Source of the DNA: CAVRXZ01 sp963773035
GTDB lineage: Bacteria > Acidobacteriota > Vicinamibacteria > Vicinamibacterales > CAVVIG01
Assembly: GCA_963773035.1 (NCBI GenBank)
Contig: CAVYZX010000009.1
Coordinates: forward strand, 62,001 to 126,000
Reading direction: 5' to 3'
DNA length: 64,000 nucleotides
Notes under the pieces: model-generated
Databases searched by the model: none
What the model was told of the DNA's origin: nothing
Seen by the model: the letters and a program-made list of their open reading frames with translations, nothing else
Part shown: piece after piece, positions 8,835 to 18,051 of the stretch
Numbering within the stretch: the stretch's first letter is position 1
Layout: each line of letters starts with the position of its first letter
Translations under genes and position numbers: made by a program

Positions 8835-11800
8835 GTGTCCAAATCGAACGAGGATCACGAAACCGTTGGATCGCTGTCGCTGCGAGCTGAGTCGCGTGCG
8901 ACGGTAGTCCCCACGAGTTACGCCGGGGGACGCTATGTCGTCAGGCGACAGCTCGGCGAGGGCGGCCAGAAGCGCGTGTACGTCGCGTCCGACACTCGGC
9001 TCGAACGCGATGTCGTGATCGCCGTGCTCAAGGTGACGGACTTCAACGACCAAACCCTCGCGCGGTTCGAGCGTGAGGCGCGGACTCTCGCCCGCCTCGG
9101 AGACCATCCGAACATCGTCAGCGTGTTCGATATTGGTGAAGAGCAGGGGCACCCCTACATCGTGGCTCAGTTCGTCGATGGGGGCTCGCTCGACGCGCTC
9201 CGAAAGAGCGTGCCCGGTCGCCGCCTGCCCGTTGGCGAGGTGCTGCGAATTGGACAACAAGTGTGTCAGGCCCTGCAGTACGCGCACACGGAGGGCGTCG
9301 TGCACCGCGATTTGAAGCCTGGGAATGTCTGGCTCACCAGAGATGGAACGGTCAAGCTGGGAGATTTTGGGCTCGCGGTCGGATTGGATTTTTCCCGCCT
9401 GAGCCTCGAAGGCGTGCTCCTGGGTACCGTCTCGTACATGGCGCCCGAACAGGCGCTGGGTCAGTTTGCCGATGCCCGGAGCGATATCTACTCGTTTGGC
9501 GTCACGCTCTACGAGCTGGTAGCCGGACGGCTGCCGTTTGTCGGCGACACGCTGGCAGCGATCGTGTCCCAACATCTGCACGCGCCGCCGGTCGCTCCGT
9601 CCTGGCACGTTCCCGGTCTTCCGCCAAGGCTCGATTCGTTGATCCTCCGGATGCTGGCGAAAACTCCAGAGGATCGTCCTGCGAGTGCAGAAGAAGTCGG
9701 TCGGGTGTTGACGTCGATTCTGGCGTCGGAAGGGGATCTCGTTGCGGAGGATAACCGTTCGGCCTGGCCGTTGGATCGCCTGGCCGCGGGCGTGTTCGTG
9801 GGCCGTTCCTCGGAGCTGCAGAGGTTACGGGCGGGCTTTGACGATGCGCTCGCCGGGCGGGCTCAGATTCTGCTGCTCACCGGCGAGCCCGGCACTGGAA
9901 AGACGGCGACGGCGGAGCAGTTGTTGACCTACGCCCACGTTCGCGGGGCCGACGTCCTCCGCGCACAGTGTCACGAAGGCGAAGGGGCCCCCGCCTATTG
10001 GCCATGGGTGCAACTCCTGAGAGCTTATGTTGCCCGCCGCACTCCGGATCAGCTCGTTTCGGTGATGGGCACGGGTGCCGCGGCTATCGCCCAGCTCGAC
10101 GCCGACATTCAGCAGCACCTGCCGGCGTTGCCAGAGATTCCAACGCTCGAGCCCGAGCCGGCGCGCTTCCGTTTGTTCGACAGCGTGACGACCTTCTTCA
10201 AGAGCGCGAGCGGAGCCAGGCCAATCGTCATCCTGCTGGACGACATTCACTGGGCCGACACGCCGTCGCTGTTGTTGTTGCAGTTCCTGGCCAAGGAGCT
10301 GCGGGGCGCACGCGTGCTCGTGATCGCCACCTACCGAAACCTGGCCCTGGACCGCAAGCATCCGCTCATCCAGACACTGGGTGCACTTGCCGGTCAGGGG
10401 CTCGAGCGTCGCATCGAGCTTGCCGGCCTCAGCGAAGCCGATGTCGCGCGGTTCATCGAGATGACGATCGGTGCGCAGGCGCCGCAAAGGCTGGTCGGTG
10501 TCGTCTATCGGGAAACGGAAGGGAATCCGTTCTTCGTCAAGGAAGTCGTGAGGCTGCTCGTTGCCACGGGACAGCTCGATCGAGTCGAGCAGTCGAGCTC
10601 GTGGACCATCACACTCCCTGAGGGAGTCCGTGAGGTCGTGATCCGGCGCTTGGCGCAGCTCTCAGATTCGTGCCATCAGGTTCTCGAAACCGCCTCCGTG
10701 ATGGGTCGCGAATTCGAGTCGAGCGTTCTGGAGCTGTGCGGTGAGCTCGATCGTGGCCGCGTCGCCGAGGCGCTGGCCGAGGCCACTGCGGCGCGCCTCG
10801 TCACGACGTCCGCCGACATTACAGGCCATTACCGCTTCTCGCACGCCCTCATTCGAGAAACATTGTATGAAGGGCTGCCTGCGTTGCGCCGCGCGGCTAT
10901 GCATCTCCAGATCGGCCGAGCGTTGGAAGCTATCTACGGCGAGGCGTCCGACGCCCATCTTGCAGCGCTCGCCCATCATTTTCTTCAGGCGGCCTCACTT
11001 GGTCAGGTCGACAAAGCCGTCACCTACGCGGTGCAAGCCGGAAGTCGCGCGGATCGGTTGCTGGCATACGAGGAGGCCGTCAGCCAGTACGAAAGCGCCT
11101 TGCGCGCGCTGGACCTCAATGCCAGAGCCGACCATCCGCGAAGAGGAGAGTTGCTGCTCACCCTGGGAGACGCGCAGACGAAAGCCGGTTTGTCCGATGC
11201 GGCCCGCGAGACCTTCGGGCAAGCAGCGGCGTGGGCGAGGCGGCACGGGTCGGTGGAACAGCTGGCACGCGCGGCGTTGGGCATCGGCGCCGGGACTGCT
11301 GCAAGAACGCGTTTAGGAAGTGCTGTCGACGATTTCCAGATTGGCTTGCTACGTGAAGCGTTGGCGCGCTCGAGCGAGGTCGCCAGTCCTATCCGTGCGC
11401 GGCTGCTCGCGCAGTTGTCGTTGGCGCTTTATCACTCGCCCACAGAACGGACCGCGCTCAGCGGACAGGCGGTTGCTCACGCGCAGCTCGACGGCGATAG
11501 CGCGGCGGAACTCGCGGCGCTCTACAGCCGCTGCATCGCCCTCGAGGGTTTCAACGACGCAGAGGAGCGGCTCGCCCTTGCCACCCAGATCGTGCGCGTC
11601 GCCGAGCGAGCGGGCGACACCGACATGGCGCTGCGCGGCCACTATCGATGCCTACGCGAGCGGCTCGAGCTTGCGGACTTGCCTGGCGTCGAAGAAGAGT
11701 TGGCGATCTATACCGACCTGGCCAACGAGCTCCAGCAACCTCGCTACCTCTGGTATGTCCCCCTGTGCCGGGCGTCGCTCGCGTCCTTCCGTGGCCGCCT

Positions 11801-12500
11801 CGCCGAATCGGAGACCCTGATTTCTGAGGCGCTGGCGATTGGACAACGCGCGCAGGACTCGAATGCGACGCTCTTCTGCATTGTGTTGCGGAATGCCGTC
11901 CTCTGGCTGCAGGGACGATTCGAAGAGAGCGAAGTGTTGCTCAATGGTCTGGTCAGAAAATATCCACTCATCCTGAGCTGGCGGGCCCAGCTCGCGCGGC
12001 TCTACTGCTTCATGGGCCGCATCGAGCATGCGCGGCGAGAGTTCACCAGGCTCGCCCAGAACGACTTCAACGACATGCCGATCGACGGTGCCTACGTGTC
12101 GATTTTGAGCCAACTTTGTACGGTGAGCTGGTTCTTGTCCGACCGCCCGCGAGCCGAGAATCTGTATCGGCGGCTGGAACCCTACGGCGACCGCAATATC
12201 GTGGCTGGTAACACCGCGATTTCCGGCGGGGCGGTGTCGTTCGGTCTGGGCATGGCCGCGGCCGCCGGTGGCTGGTGGGATGAGGCCGAAGCGCGATTTC
12301 GACATGCCGTCGACTTGAACACGAGGATGCAGGCGTGGCCCTGGCTGGTGCTGACAAAATGCGGCTACGCGTGGATGGTCGTGTCGCGCGGGCAGTCGGG
12401 GGACCGCGAGCGGGCAGAGGAATTGCTCGACCAGGTCCAGACTTCGAGCAGCGAGCTCGACATGGCCTGGGTGCTCAAGTGGTTCCCTCCGCTCGCCTGA
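8835..12500 (+). CDS. Ser/Thr protein kinase fused to STAND/AAA ATPase and TPR-like region
   Basis: A 1221-residue signalling protein. The kinase domain (about 34-300) has LGEGGQKRV, the ATP lysine in VIAVLK (K66), HRDLKPGN (157-164), DFG (177-179) and APE (203-205), all intact. An AAA_16/STAND ATPase follows, with Walker A GEPGTGKT at 350-357 and Walker B VILLDDIHWAD near 470. The rest (about 690-1200) is helical and repeat-rich, probably TPR-like. The layout recalls PknK-type kinases, but no DNA-binding or cyclase output domain is visible at the C terminus. A GTG start at 8835 lacks a good ribosome site, and a CATAAT at 8755-8760 could be a -10. No transmembrane segment is apparent, so it is likely cytosolic. 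Confidence 0.92.
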   Translation: MSKSNEDHETVGSLSLRAESRATVVPTSYAGGRYVVRRQLGEGGQKRVYVASDTRLERDVVIAVLKVTDFNDQTLARFEREARTLARLGDHPNIVSVFDIGEEQGHPYIVAQFVDGGSLDALRKSVPGRRLPVGEVLRIGQQVCQALQYAHTEGVVHRDLKPGNVWLTRDGTVKLGDFGLAVGLDFSRLSLEGVLLGTVSYMAPEQALGQFADARSDIYSFGVTLYELVAGRLPFVGDTLAAIVSQHLHAPPVAPSWHVPGLPPRLDSLILRMLAKTPEDRPASAEEVGRVLTSILASEGDLVAEDNRSAWPLDRLAAGVFVGRSSELQRLRAGFDDALAGRAQILLLTGEPGTGKTATAEQLLTYAHVRGADVLRAQCHEGEGAPAYWPWVQLLRAYVARRTPDQLVSVMGTGAAAIAQLDADIQQHLPALPEIPTLEPEPARFRLFDSVTTFFKSASGARPIVILLDDIHWADTPSLLLLQFLAKELRGARVLVIATYRNLALDRKHPLIQTLGALAGQGLERRIELAGLSEADVARFIEMTIGAQAPQRLVGVVYRETEGNPFFVKEVVRLLVATGQLDRVEQSSSWTITLPEGVREVVIRRLAQLSDSCHQVLETASVMGREFESSVLELCGELDRGRVAEALAEATAARLVTTSADITGHYRFSHALIRETLYEGLPALRRAAMHLQIGRALEAIYGEASDAHLAALAHHFLQAASLGQVDKAVTYAVQAGSRADRLLAYEEAVSQYESALRALDLNARADHPRRGELLLTLGDAQTKAGLSDAARETFGQAAAWARRHGSVEQLARAALGIGAGTAARTRLGSAVDDFQIGLLREALARSSEVASPIRARLLAQLSLALYHSPTERTALSGQAVAHAQLDGDSAAELAALYSRCIALEGFNDAEERLALATQIVRVAERAGDTDMALRGHYRCLRERLELADLPGVEEELAIYTDLANELQQPRYLWYVPLCRASLASFRGRLAESETLISEALAIGQRAQDSNATLFCIVLRNAVLWLQGRFEESEVLLNGLVRKYPLILSWRAQLARLYCFMGRIEHARREFTRLAQNDFNDMPIDGAYVSILSQLCTVSWFLSDRPRAENLYRRLEPYGDRNIVAGNTAISGGAVSFGLGMAAAAGGWWDEAEARFRHAVDLNTRMQAWPWLVLTKCGYAWMVVSRGQSGDRERAEELLDQVQTSSSELDMAWVLKWFPPLA

Positions 12501-12553
12501 CTCTTCGTTTACAATCGCTCAGCGTGAACTGTCTGCTCAAAGGGAGGTTAGCA

Positions 12554-13498
12554 ATGGGCACGCATTCGTACGGACGTCGCGACGTTCTCAGGATGATGAC
12601 CGCGCTCGGAGCAGCTGGCTTTCCGTTGAGCGCGCTTCGAGCCGATGCGGCAACCGCCTACAACCCCGCGGCCAGGCTCGAGATCGATGTGAGCGAAGTC
12701 GAGCTCCGTCGCAACAAGGCTGGACGAATGCTGATGGCTCGCATCTACAAACCCAATGGTGCGGGACCGTTTCCCACTGTGCTCGATCTGCATGGCGGCG
12801 CGTGGAACGGGAAGGACCGTCACGCCGAAGAACCGATGGATCGCGCGCTGGCCGCGAGCGGTGTGCTTGTGGTCGCCATCGATATGACGCTCGCACCCGA
12901 AGCGCCGTACCCCGCTTGCGTGCAGGACGCCAATTACGCCGTGCGCTGGCTCAAGGCGAACGCCGTGAAATGGAATGGCGACGCCTCGAAGGTCGGTGTG
13001 TATGGCAGCTCGAGCGGTGGCCATGTCGCGGAGCTTCTCGCCATGCGCCCGCGCGATCCGCGCTACAACGCCATCCCGCTTCCCGAGGCGCCAAACGTCG
13101 ATGCGACCGTCGCCTACGTCGCGATGCGTTCGCCGGTCAGCGATCCGTTCGCGCGCTTCAAGAATGCCGAACAGCGACACCGCGAGCCGATGATGAACAA
13201 CCACAAGGTGTTCTTCGTGCCGTGGGAAACGATCCACGAAAGCAATCCGCAGGAGATCCTCGAGCGCCGCGAGCCGGTGACTCTCGTGCCGCTGCTGATC
13301 ATGCAGGGTGCCCTCGACGACAACGTGCTCCCGGCCGCGCAGGAAAAATTCGCCAAGACCTATGCCGCTGCCGGCGGTGACGTGCAGTTCCAGGTGTTCG
13401 AGGACTGCGAGCACGAGTGGGTGGCGAAACCCGGGCCGCAAACCGACCGCGCACGGGAAATGGTCAAGGCATTCATTGCGCGTCAGTTGAAACATTAG
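12554..13498 (+). CDS. Tat-exported alpha/beta hydrolase (HSL-like esterase)
   Basis: A 314-residue hydrolase. The N terminus MGTHSYGRRDVLRMM followed by a hydrophobic stretch ending SALRADAA is a twin-arginine signal. The esterase core has the oxyanion motif HGGAW (about residue 79), nucleophile motif YGSSSGGH (about 151), acid GALDDNV (about 254) and histidine CEHEW (about 280). This fits the hormone-sensitive-lipase/acetyl-esterase type, with unknown substrate. The ATG at 12554 follows GGGAGG at a good distance. The open frame runs much further upstream but overlaps the preceding kinase gene and lacks a ribosome site, so the downstream start is chosen. Confidence 0.88.
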   Translation: MGTHSYGRRDVLRMMTALGAAGFPLSALRADAATAYNPAARLEIDVSEVELRRNKAGRMLMARIYKPNGAGPFPTVLDLHGGAWNGKDRHAEEPMDRALAASGVLVVAIDMTLAPEAPYPACVQDANYAVRWLKANAVKWNGDASKVGVYGSSSGGHVAELLAMRPRDPRYNAIPLPEAPNVDATVAYVAMRSPVSDPFARFKNAEQRHREPMMNNHKVFFVPWETIHESNPQEILERREPVTLVPLLIMQGALDDNVLPAAQEKFAKTYAAAGGDVQFQVFEDCEHEWVAKPGPQTDRAREMVKAFIARQLKH

Positions 13499-13521
13499 GG
13501 AGCTTACTGAAGTGAGAATTC

Positions 13522-13589
13522 AGAAGTTTGAAGGAAGAAGTATGACGAGGCCTCCACTTCTTCCTTCTGACTTCTTCCTTCAGACTTCA
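13522..13589. repeat. imperfect inverted repeat with tandem right arm
   Basis: The left arm (13522-13541, AGAAGTTTGAAGGAAGAAGT) is complementary, with about three mismatches, to 13570-13589. The right side contains two tandem ACTTCTTCCTTC units (13556-13581). There is no T tract. It looks like a dispersed intergenic element rather than a terminator. The rest of 13499-13740 shows nothing else. Confidence 0.55.
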
Positions 13590-13740
13590 GCTGGCTGATC
13601 CGATGGCCCGTACGGGCCAATTTCCACCGGCCTTCAAAATGACCTGTTCAGGGGACGCGCTGCGAGAATCCGCCGGTTACAGTGGCGTTGTATCGAGACC
13701 GAGCGTCGGAACGGGCAGTGGGTCGAGTCGAGGAACTGTA

Positions 13741-14355
13741 ATGGGTGACTGGCGGCTCTCAGGTACGTATTTCGAGGCGTGTAGCTGCGACGCGATTTGT
13801 CCGTGCCGGCGGCAGGGCGGGCGCAAGCCGACGACCACCGGATCGACGTACGGCAATTGTGACTTTGCGTTGTCCTGGCGGATTCTCGACGGCGAGCGAG
13901 GCGCAGTCTCGCTCTCGGGACTCTCCGTCGTCATGGTCGGTTCATATTTCGATAACGAAATAGGAAAGCCGTGGCGGGTATGCCTCTACATCGACGAGGC
14001 TGCGACCGAGTCTCAACATGCGGCCCTGACGGCGATCTTTCTCGGCCGGGCGGGCGGAACGTCGCTTCGCAATTATGCCGCGCGCATAGGAGAAGTTTAC
14101 GCGGTCAAGCGCGCCCGGATTTGGCTCGAACACGCGCCTCGTCGTTGGTTCATTCGTGCCGACAACTACGTGGTCGTACGCGGTGGGAAGCCGGTGCCGT
14201 CCGACCTCGCTGTGTCGTGCGGCATACCGGGGCACGACCATCCGGGTGATGAGCTGCAAACCGAGGTCATGTGGGTCAACGACGATGCGCTTCGTTGGGA
14301 GGTTCGTGGGCGCTGCGGCTTTGCGACGGACTTCGACTATCGATCGGACGGTTGA
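13741..14355 (+). CDS. DUF1326 domain protein
   Basis: A 204-residue protein with the DUF1326 opening WRLSGTYFEACSCDAICPC: a Trp-rich start and a CSCD...CPC cysteine cluster (about residues 13-21) that could bind metal. A short secretion signal is absent, so it is probably cytosolic. The family has no assigned reaction. The ATG at 13741 has GAGGA about eight bases upstream. An open frame of 46 codons further 5' has no ribosome site and is rejected as an extension. Confidence 0.85.
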   Translation: MGDWRLSGTYFEACSCDAICPCRRQGGRKPTTTGSTYGNCDFALSWRILDGERGAVSLSGLSVVMVGSYFDNEIGKPWRVCLYIDEAATESQHAALTAIFLGRAGGTSLRNYAARIGEVYAVKRARIWLEHAPRRWFIRADNYVVVRGGKPVPSDLAVSCGIPGHDHPGDELQTEVMWVNDDALRWEVRGRCGFATDFDYRSDG

Positions 14356-14423
14356 TGTGTCCTTAAAAAAAGCTCGAGCTGGAATCCTGTGATTGAACAG
14401 GGCACAATCAGCATGAGCTCGTC

Positions 14424-14852
14424 ATGAGAACTGCTGCTGTCCTATTTGTCACTTCAATAGCATCGAGCGGCTTGCTGCTCGCACAAGAGACGAAGCCCGT
14501 TCCGAAGGACTCGGTACGTGTGTCGATTCCCGGCTGCACCAAAGGGTATGTCTTCACCGCAAGCCCGCCTAGTGCGGAGCAACCGGGAAGCGTGAACATT
14601 CCCGATGGCATGCACTTGCGCATGAACGGACCGAAGAAGGTGATAACCGAGATTAAAGCGCACGAAGGCTCGATGATCGAGATCACCGGTCTCATGAAGA
14701 AGGGCCAGTTCAACGACGGCGTCAATATCGGTGGAGTACGCATCTCGCCAGGTTCGGCATCACCCGGCGGCCTGGGCAGCCCGACCACCGGTCAGATTCA
14801 GATCGATGTCGAGAGCTGGCGTCAGGTCGTGGGTTCCTGTCGATCGCGTTAG
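14424..14852 (+). CDS. secreted hypothetical protein
   Basis: A 142-residue protein with a signal peptide (MRTAAVLFVTSIASSGLLLAQ) followed by a soluble domain containing VSIPGCTKGYVFTA and HEGSMIEITGLMKKGQ. Similar sequences with a 'GC...' segment and an 'I.ITGL..K' segment occur in acidobacterial genomes without a known function. One cysteine remains in the mature region. It is probably periplasmic. It stands alone between DUF1326 and an intergenic palindrome. Confidence 0.65.
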   Translation: MRTAAVLFVTSIASSGLLLAQETKPVPKDSVRVSIPGCTKGYVFTASPPSAEQPGSVNIPDGMHLRMNGPKKVITEIKAHEGSMIEITGLMKKGQFNDGVNIGGVRISPGSASPGGLGSPTTGQIQIDVESWRQVVGSCRSR

Positions 14853-14887
14853 AGTCGCTCGGAAGCCACAACAGATCCGCTACCGTA

Positions 14888-14909
14888 GCTTCCGGCTTAA
14901 GCCGGAAGC
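14888..14909. repeat. REP-like palindrome, copy 1
   Basis: A perfect 22-base palindrome with core CTTCCGGCTTAAGCCGGAAG. The flanking segment GGAAGCCACAACAG occurs twice as a direct repeat (14861 and 14905). The same core recurs at 16571-16591, 45879-45898 and 45938-45959, always between genes. Confidence 0.85.
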
Positions 14910-14925
14910 CACAACAGTTCAAGCG

Positions 14926-15465
14926 CTACGAGCTGTGGCCGGCGCACTGCAACACGCCAAGGTAAACGCTCCACGGGCCGACGGCGTCCCGATACTGGTG
15001 AGCCATGATCCGCGAAAGCTGGTGCAGGTGAGTCAGATCGTGAGCGGCCCAGGTCGCCAGCAGCTCTGACAACGTCACGACGCCAAGAGCCGGATGGCGT
15101 CCGCGCTTGTCGAAATCCTCGGGCTTCAGATTGAGGGCCCGCAGCTCGCGCAGATTGTCCGACCGCAATCGGGCAAATTCATCCAACAACTGGCCCAGCG
15201 ATTTCCCCTGGCTTTCCCGTACCTGGCCCCAACGATCGAACGGGTCGAACGCTCGAGTCTCGCCGAATTCGAGCAGCCGGCTCGCGCGCGGCATCCAGTC
15301 GGTACGCTCGCCGTGAATGAGGTGACCGACGACATCGAAGGCGCTCCACGTCGCGTCGCCTTCATTCCTGAGGGTCCACGCATCCGGGAGATCGCGCAGA
15401 AGCGCGTCGAGGACAGCGGGCGTCCGGGCGAGCAGCGATATCGTGTGCTCCAGATTTTGTGACAT
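14926..15465 (-). CDS. DinB-family protein
   Basis: A 179-residue four-helix-bundle protein of the DinB/YfiT metal-dependent superfamily. Candidate metal ligands are the histidine in VVGHLIHGER and the pair in AAHDLTHLHQL, spaced as in the family. Its reaction is unknown, and relatives include thiol-dependent transferases. The ATG at 15465 has TGAGGAGC upstream. An upstream ATG in frame gives 28 extra residues with no ribosome site. It is divergent from the SDR gene with 76 bases between. Confidence 0.88.
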   Translation of the reverse strand: MSQNLEHTISLLARTPAVLDALLRDLPDAWTLRNEGDATWSAFDVVGHLIHGERTDWMPRASRLLEFGETRAFDPFDRWGQVRESQGKSLGQLLDEFARLRSDNLRELRALNLKPEDFDKRGRHPALGVVTLSELLATWAAHDLTHLHQLSRIMAHQYRDAVGPWSVYLGVLQCAGHSS

Positions 15466-15541
15466 GGTGCTCCTCAGTAGAGATTGCCTGGACCTATCAT
15501 TGAGTACATTTTCTCGACGCCCTGCGACATTTCGCTGAATC

Positions 15542-16522
15542 ATGAACATCCTGGTTACTGGAAGCGCCGGACACCTCGGAGAGGCCTTGATGCGGACCCT
15601 GCCGTTCGAAGGTCATCATCCGGTGGGACTCGACATCAAGGAGTCGCCGTTCACACACCATGTGGGATCGATCGCAGACCGCAGCTTTGTGAGAGCCTGC
15701 ATGCAGGGCATGGACGCTGTGCTGCACACCGCCACGCTGCACAAACCACACATCGTGACCAACAGTCGTCAGGACTTCGTCGACACGAACATCAGCGGGA
15801 CGCTGAACCTGCTCGAGGAAGCGGCTGCGGCAGAGGTTGACGTCTTCGTCTACACCAGCACAACCAGCGTGTTCGGTCGTGCGTTGACGCCCTCGCCTGG
15901 GGCTCCGGCCGCGTGGATTACAGAAGAGGTGGTGCCGGCGCCGAAGAATATCTACGGCATCACGAAGATCGGGGCCGAGAACTTGTGCGAGTTCTTTCAC
16001 CACGACAAAGGTATCCGCTGTCTGATCCTCAGAACGTCACGCTTCTTTCCGGAAGCCGACGACCGAAAGGAAACCCGAGAGGCGTACGTCGACGCCAACG
16101 TGAAGGTGAACGAGTTCCTCTACAGACGCGGCGACATCGAGGACATCGTCAACGCACACGTGCTTGCGCTGATGAAAGCCGGTTCGATTGGATTCGGGCG
16201 TTACATCATCAGCGCGACAACGCCATTTTCGTCGAAGGACCTGCACGATCTTCGGAGGGATGCACCGTCAGTCGTCAGGCGCTACGCGTCGCAATACGAG
16301 GAGATCTACGCGGCGCGGGGTTGGTCGATGTTCCCGACCGTCGATCGCGTCTACGTGAACGATCGAGCCAGGAGCGAGCTCGGTTGGCGACCGCGGTACG
16401 ACTTTGCCTACGTCATCGATCGAATCGACAGGGGAGAGGACTACCGCAGCCCGCTTGCGCGCACAATCGGGTCAAAGGGATACCACGACATGGTGTTCGA
16501 GGATGGGCCTTACCCTACCTAG
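15542..16522 (+). CDS. NAD-dependent epimerase/dehydratase (extended SDR)
   Basis: A 326-residue extended short-chain dehydrogenase/reductase. The Rossmann motif TGSAGHLG is at residues 6-13. The active site is a T/S at YTSTTSV (about 110) and YGITK (about 139). The sequence ends in a substrate domain (RPRYDFAYVIDRI). It likely acts on a nucleotide sugar or similar polyol, and the substrate cannot be read. No Shine-Dalgarno is evident before the ATG. It is monocistronic and followed at once by a heptamer repeat. Confidence 0.88.
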   Translation: MNILVTGSAGHLGEALMRTLPFEGHHPVGLDIKESPFTHHVGSIADRSFVRACMQGMDAVLHTATLHKPHIVTNSRQDFVDTNISGTLNLLEEAAAAEVDVFVYTSTTSVFGRALTPSPGAPAAWITEEVVPAPKNIYGITKIGAENLCEFFHHDKGIRCLILRTSRFFPEADDRKETREAYVDANVKVNEFLYRRGDIEDIVNAHVLALMKAGSIGFGRYIISATTPFSSKDLHDLRRDAPSVVRRYASQYEEIYAARGWSMFPTVDRVYVNDRARSELGWRPRYDFAYVIDRIDRGEDYRSPLARTIGSKGYHDMVFEDGPYPT

Positions 16523-16566
16523 GGCTGAGGGCTGAGGGCTGAGGGCTGAGGGCTGAGGGCTGAGGG
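16522..16566 (+). repeat. GGGCTGA heptamer tandem repeat
   Basis: Six perfect GGGCTGA units plus three bases, beginning on the last base of the SDR stop codon. The unit is not a multiple of three. It lies outside coding sequence and runs directly into the palindromic element at 16566. Confidence 0.95.
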
Positions 16567-16633
16567 TGTGGCTTCCGGCTTTAGCCGGAAGATCGATGCC
16601 GGCAGCTCTTCCGCCTAAAGGCGGAAGCCACAC
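16566..16633. repeat. REP-like composite palindrome, copy 2
   Basis: An outer inverted repeat GTGTGGCTTCCG (16566-16577) and CGGAAGCCACAC (16622-16633) encloses two smaller palindromes, CTTCCGGCTTTAGCCGGAAG (16572-16591) and CTTCCGCCTAAAGGCGGAAG (16608-16627). The second differs from the first by compensating changes that preserve pairing. The remaining intergenic bases to 16794 show nothing recognisable. Confidence 0.85.
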
Positions 16634-16794
16634 CCCGTCGTTTCGGCTCCAGCCTACCGCTACAGGCGTCCTCGAGCGCGCAGGGATTCAAGCATTTGCG
16701 AAGATCACGCAATGGATGAGCCGCGTCCTCAGCTTGTTAGAACAACCGGCGATAGGCGTTCAAAGTTCTAACGGCGCCACGGTAGCCGTTTAGA

Positions 16795-18022
16795 ATGTGG
16801 CTTCAGATCGTGACTCGATTCGCGCTCGCTCCACTCTGGCTGCTATTGATGACCGCCGTGCCGGCTCTTGGCCAGATCCGCGCGGAACCGGCCGCGCTAG
16901 CGCGCGTATCACCCGAGCTCGTGGTCAGGCTGCGCGCCGACTCATTCCAGTACTTCCGTTTCATCAATCGTCCGTGGATCGCTCGCGTCTGCGAAGTGTT
17001 CTCCAAGGATCTGCGGAACGCACCTGTGGTGCGGCTGCACGGTGACGCGCACGTCGAACAATTCGCGATCACCAACGAGGCATGGGGCCTCGACGACTTC
17101 GACGACTCGGTGCGGGGCCCGGCCCTGGTCGATATCGTACGGTTCCTGGCGTCTATTGATCTGATAGCCCGTCAGCGTGGCTGGACGCACGATCGCCGCG
17201 CACTGTTCGATCGATTCTTCGAAGGCTACCGTCGCGGGCTTTCCGATCCCGACTACCCGCCTCCCCAGCCCGACATCGTCAGCCGGCTGCGCGCGGAGGT
17301 GCCCATGACGCGCCTGGCGTTTCTCTCGTGGGGCGAGACGATGATGCAGCCGATGACTGATGCGTCGATGAAGGCTGTCGTCTCGGGCATGGAGGCCTTT
17401 GCGCATTTCGTTCTGAACGAGCGGCCAGGCCTTTCGCCCGATTACTTCATGGTCTCGCAAGCTGGATGGCTCCGCATGGGCGTCGGCAGTGCCATAGACA
17501 CGAAAATCCTCATCCGAGTTCAGGGCCCATCGCCCGCTCCCGAAGACGATGAGCTTCTCGAGGCCAAGGAGCTGAGGAATCTCGGTGGTTTGAGCTGTCT
17601 CGAGGATGCGTCGTTTGCTTTATCTCCGCCGACCTTTCGAGTGATCGCAGGAGCCCAACAGCTCGGTCGGATCCATCACAACCTTCTGACGGCCGGGCCC
17701 GAGCTGGTGATACCCGAGCTCCTGTTTCGTGGTGAAGCGCTCGGCAATTGGTGGATTCGCAGCTGGGAGCCCTCCTATCGCGAAGTAAGGCTTGATGACT
17801 TTCGATCGGTGAAGGACCTGGCAGCCATTGCCTACGATTCCGGAGTGCAGCTCGGCGCGGGTTGCCTTCACGAACACACGGGGCCGCAAGGCGCCGCACT
17901 TGCGCGAGCAGGCATTGGCATCAGTCAAGCGACTCGAGGCCCGGATTCGCCAGGAAACCTCCACGCTCGTGGACGAGATGTTGCTCGGATGGCAGGAGCT
18001 TGGAAAAACCGGTCGAAACTGA
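16795..18022 (+). CDS. exported DUF2252 family protein (frameshifted near the 3' end)
   Basis: A DUF2252 protein with a signal peptide (MWLQIVTRFALAPLWLLLMTA...LGQ). The core has RPWIARVCEVFSKDL, VRLHGDAHVEQF and WGLDDFDDS, which correspond to the nucleotide and metal binding motifs that relate DUF2252 to aminoglycoside-phosphotransferase-like kinases. In one frame the sequence runs to YDSGVQLGAG (near 17860). The natural C terminus (LREQALASVKRLEARI...WQELGKTGRN) continues in the next frame and stops at 18022. Without correction the first frame reads on to 18189 into the convergent gene with arginine-rich nonsense. So there is one single-base frameshift, real or technical. Function unknown. 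Confidence 0.78.
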
Positions 18023-18051
18023 CGTGCGGTTCCGCCCCGTCGTTCACTCGA

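Noticed and set aside
16522..16633. Possible CRISPR array
   Set aside because: The repeats are 7-base units with no spacers, followed by palindromes. No cas genes are in the window.
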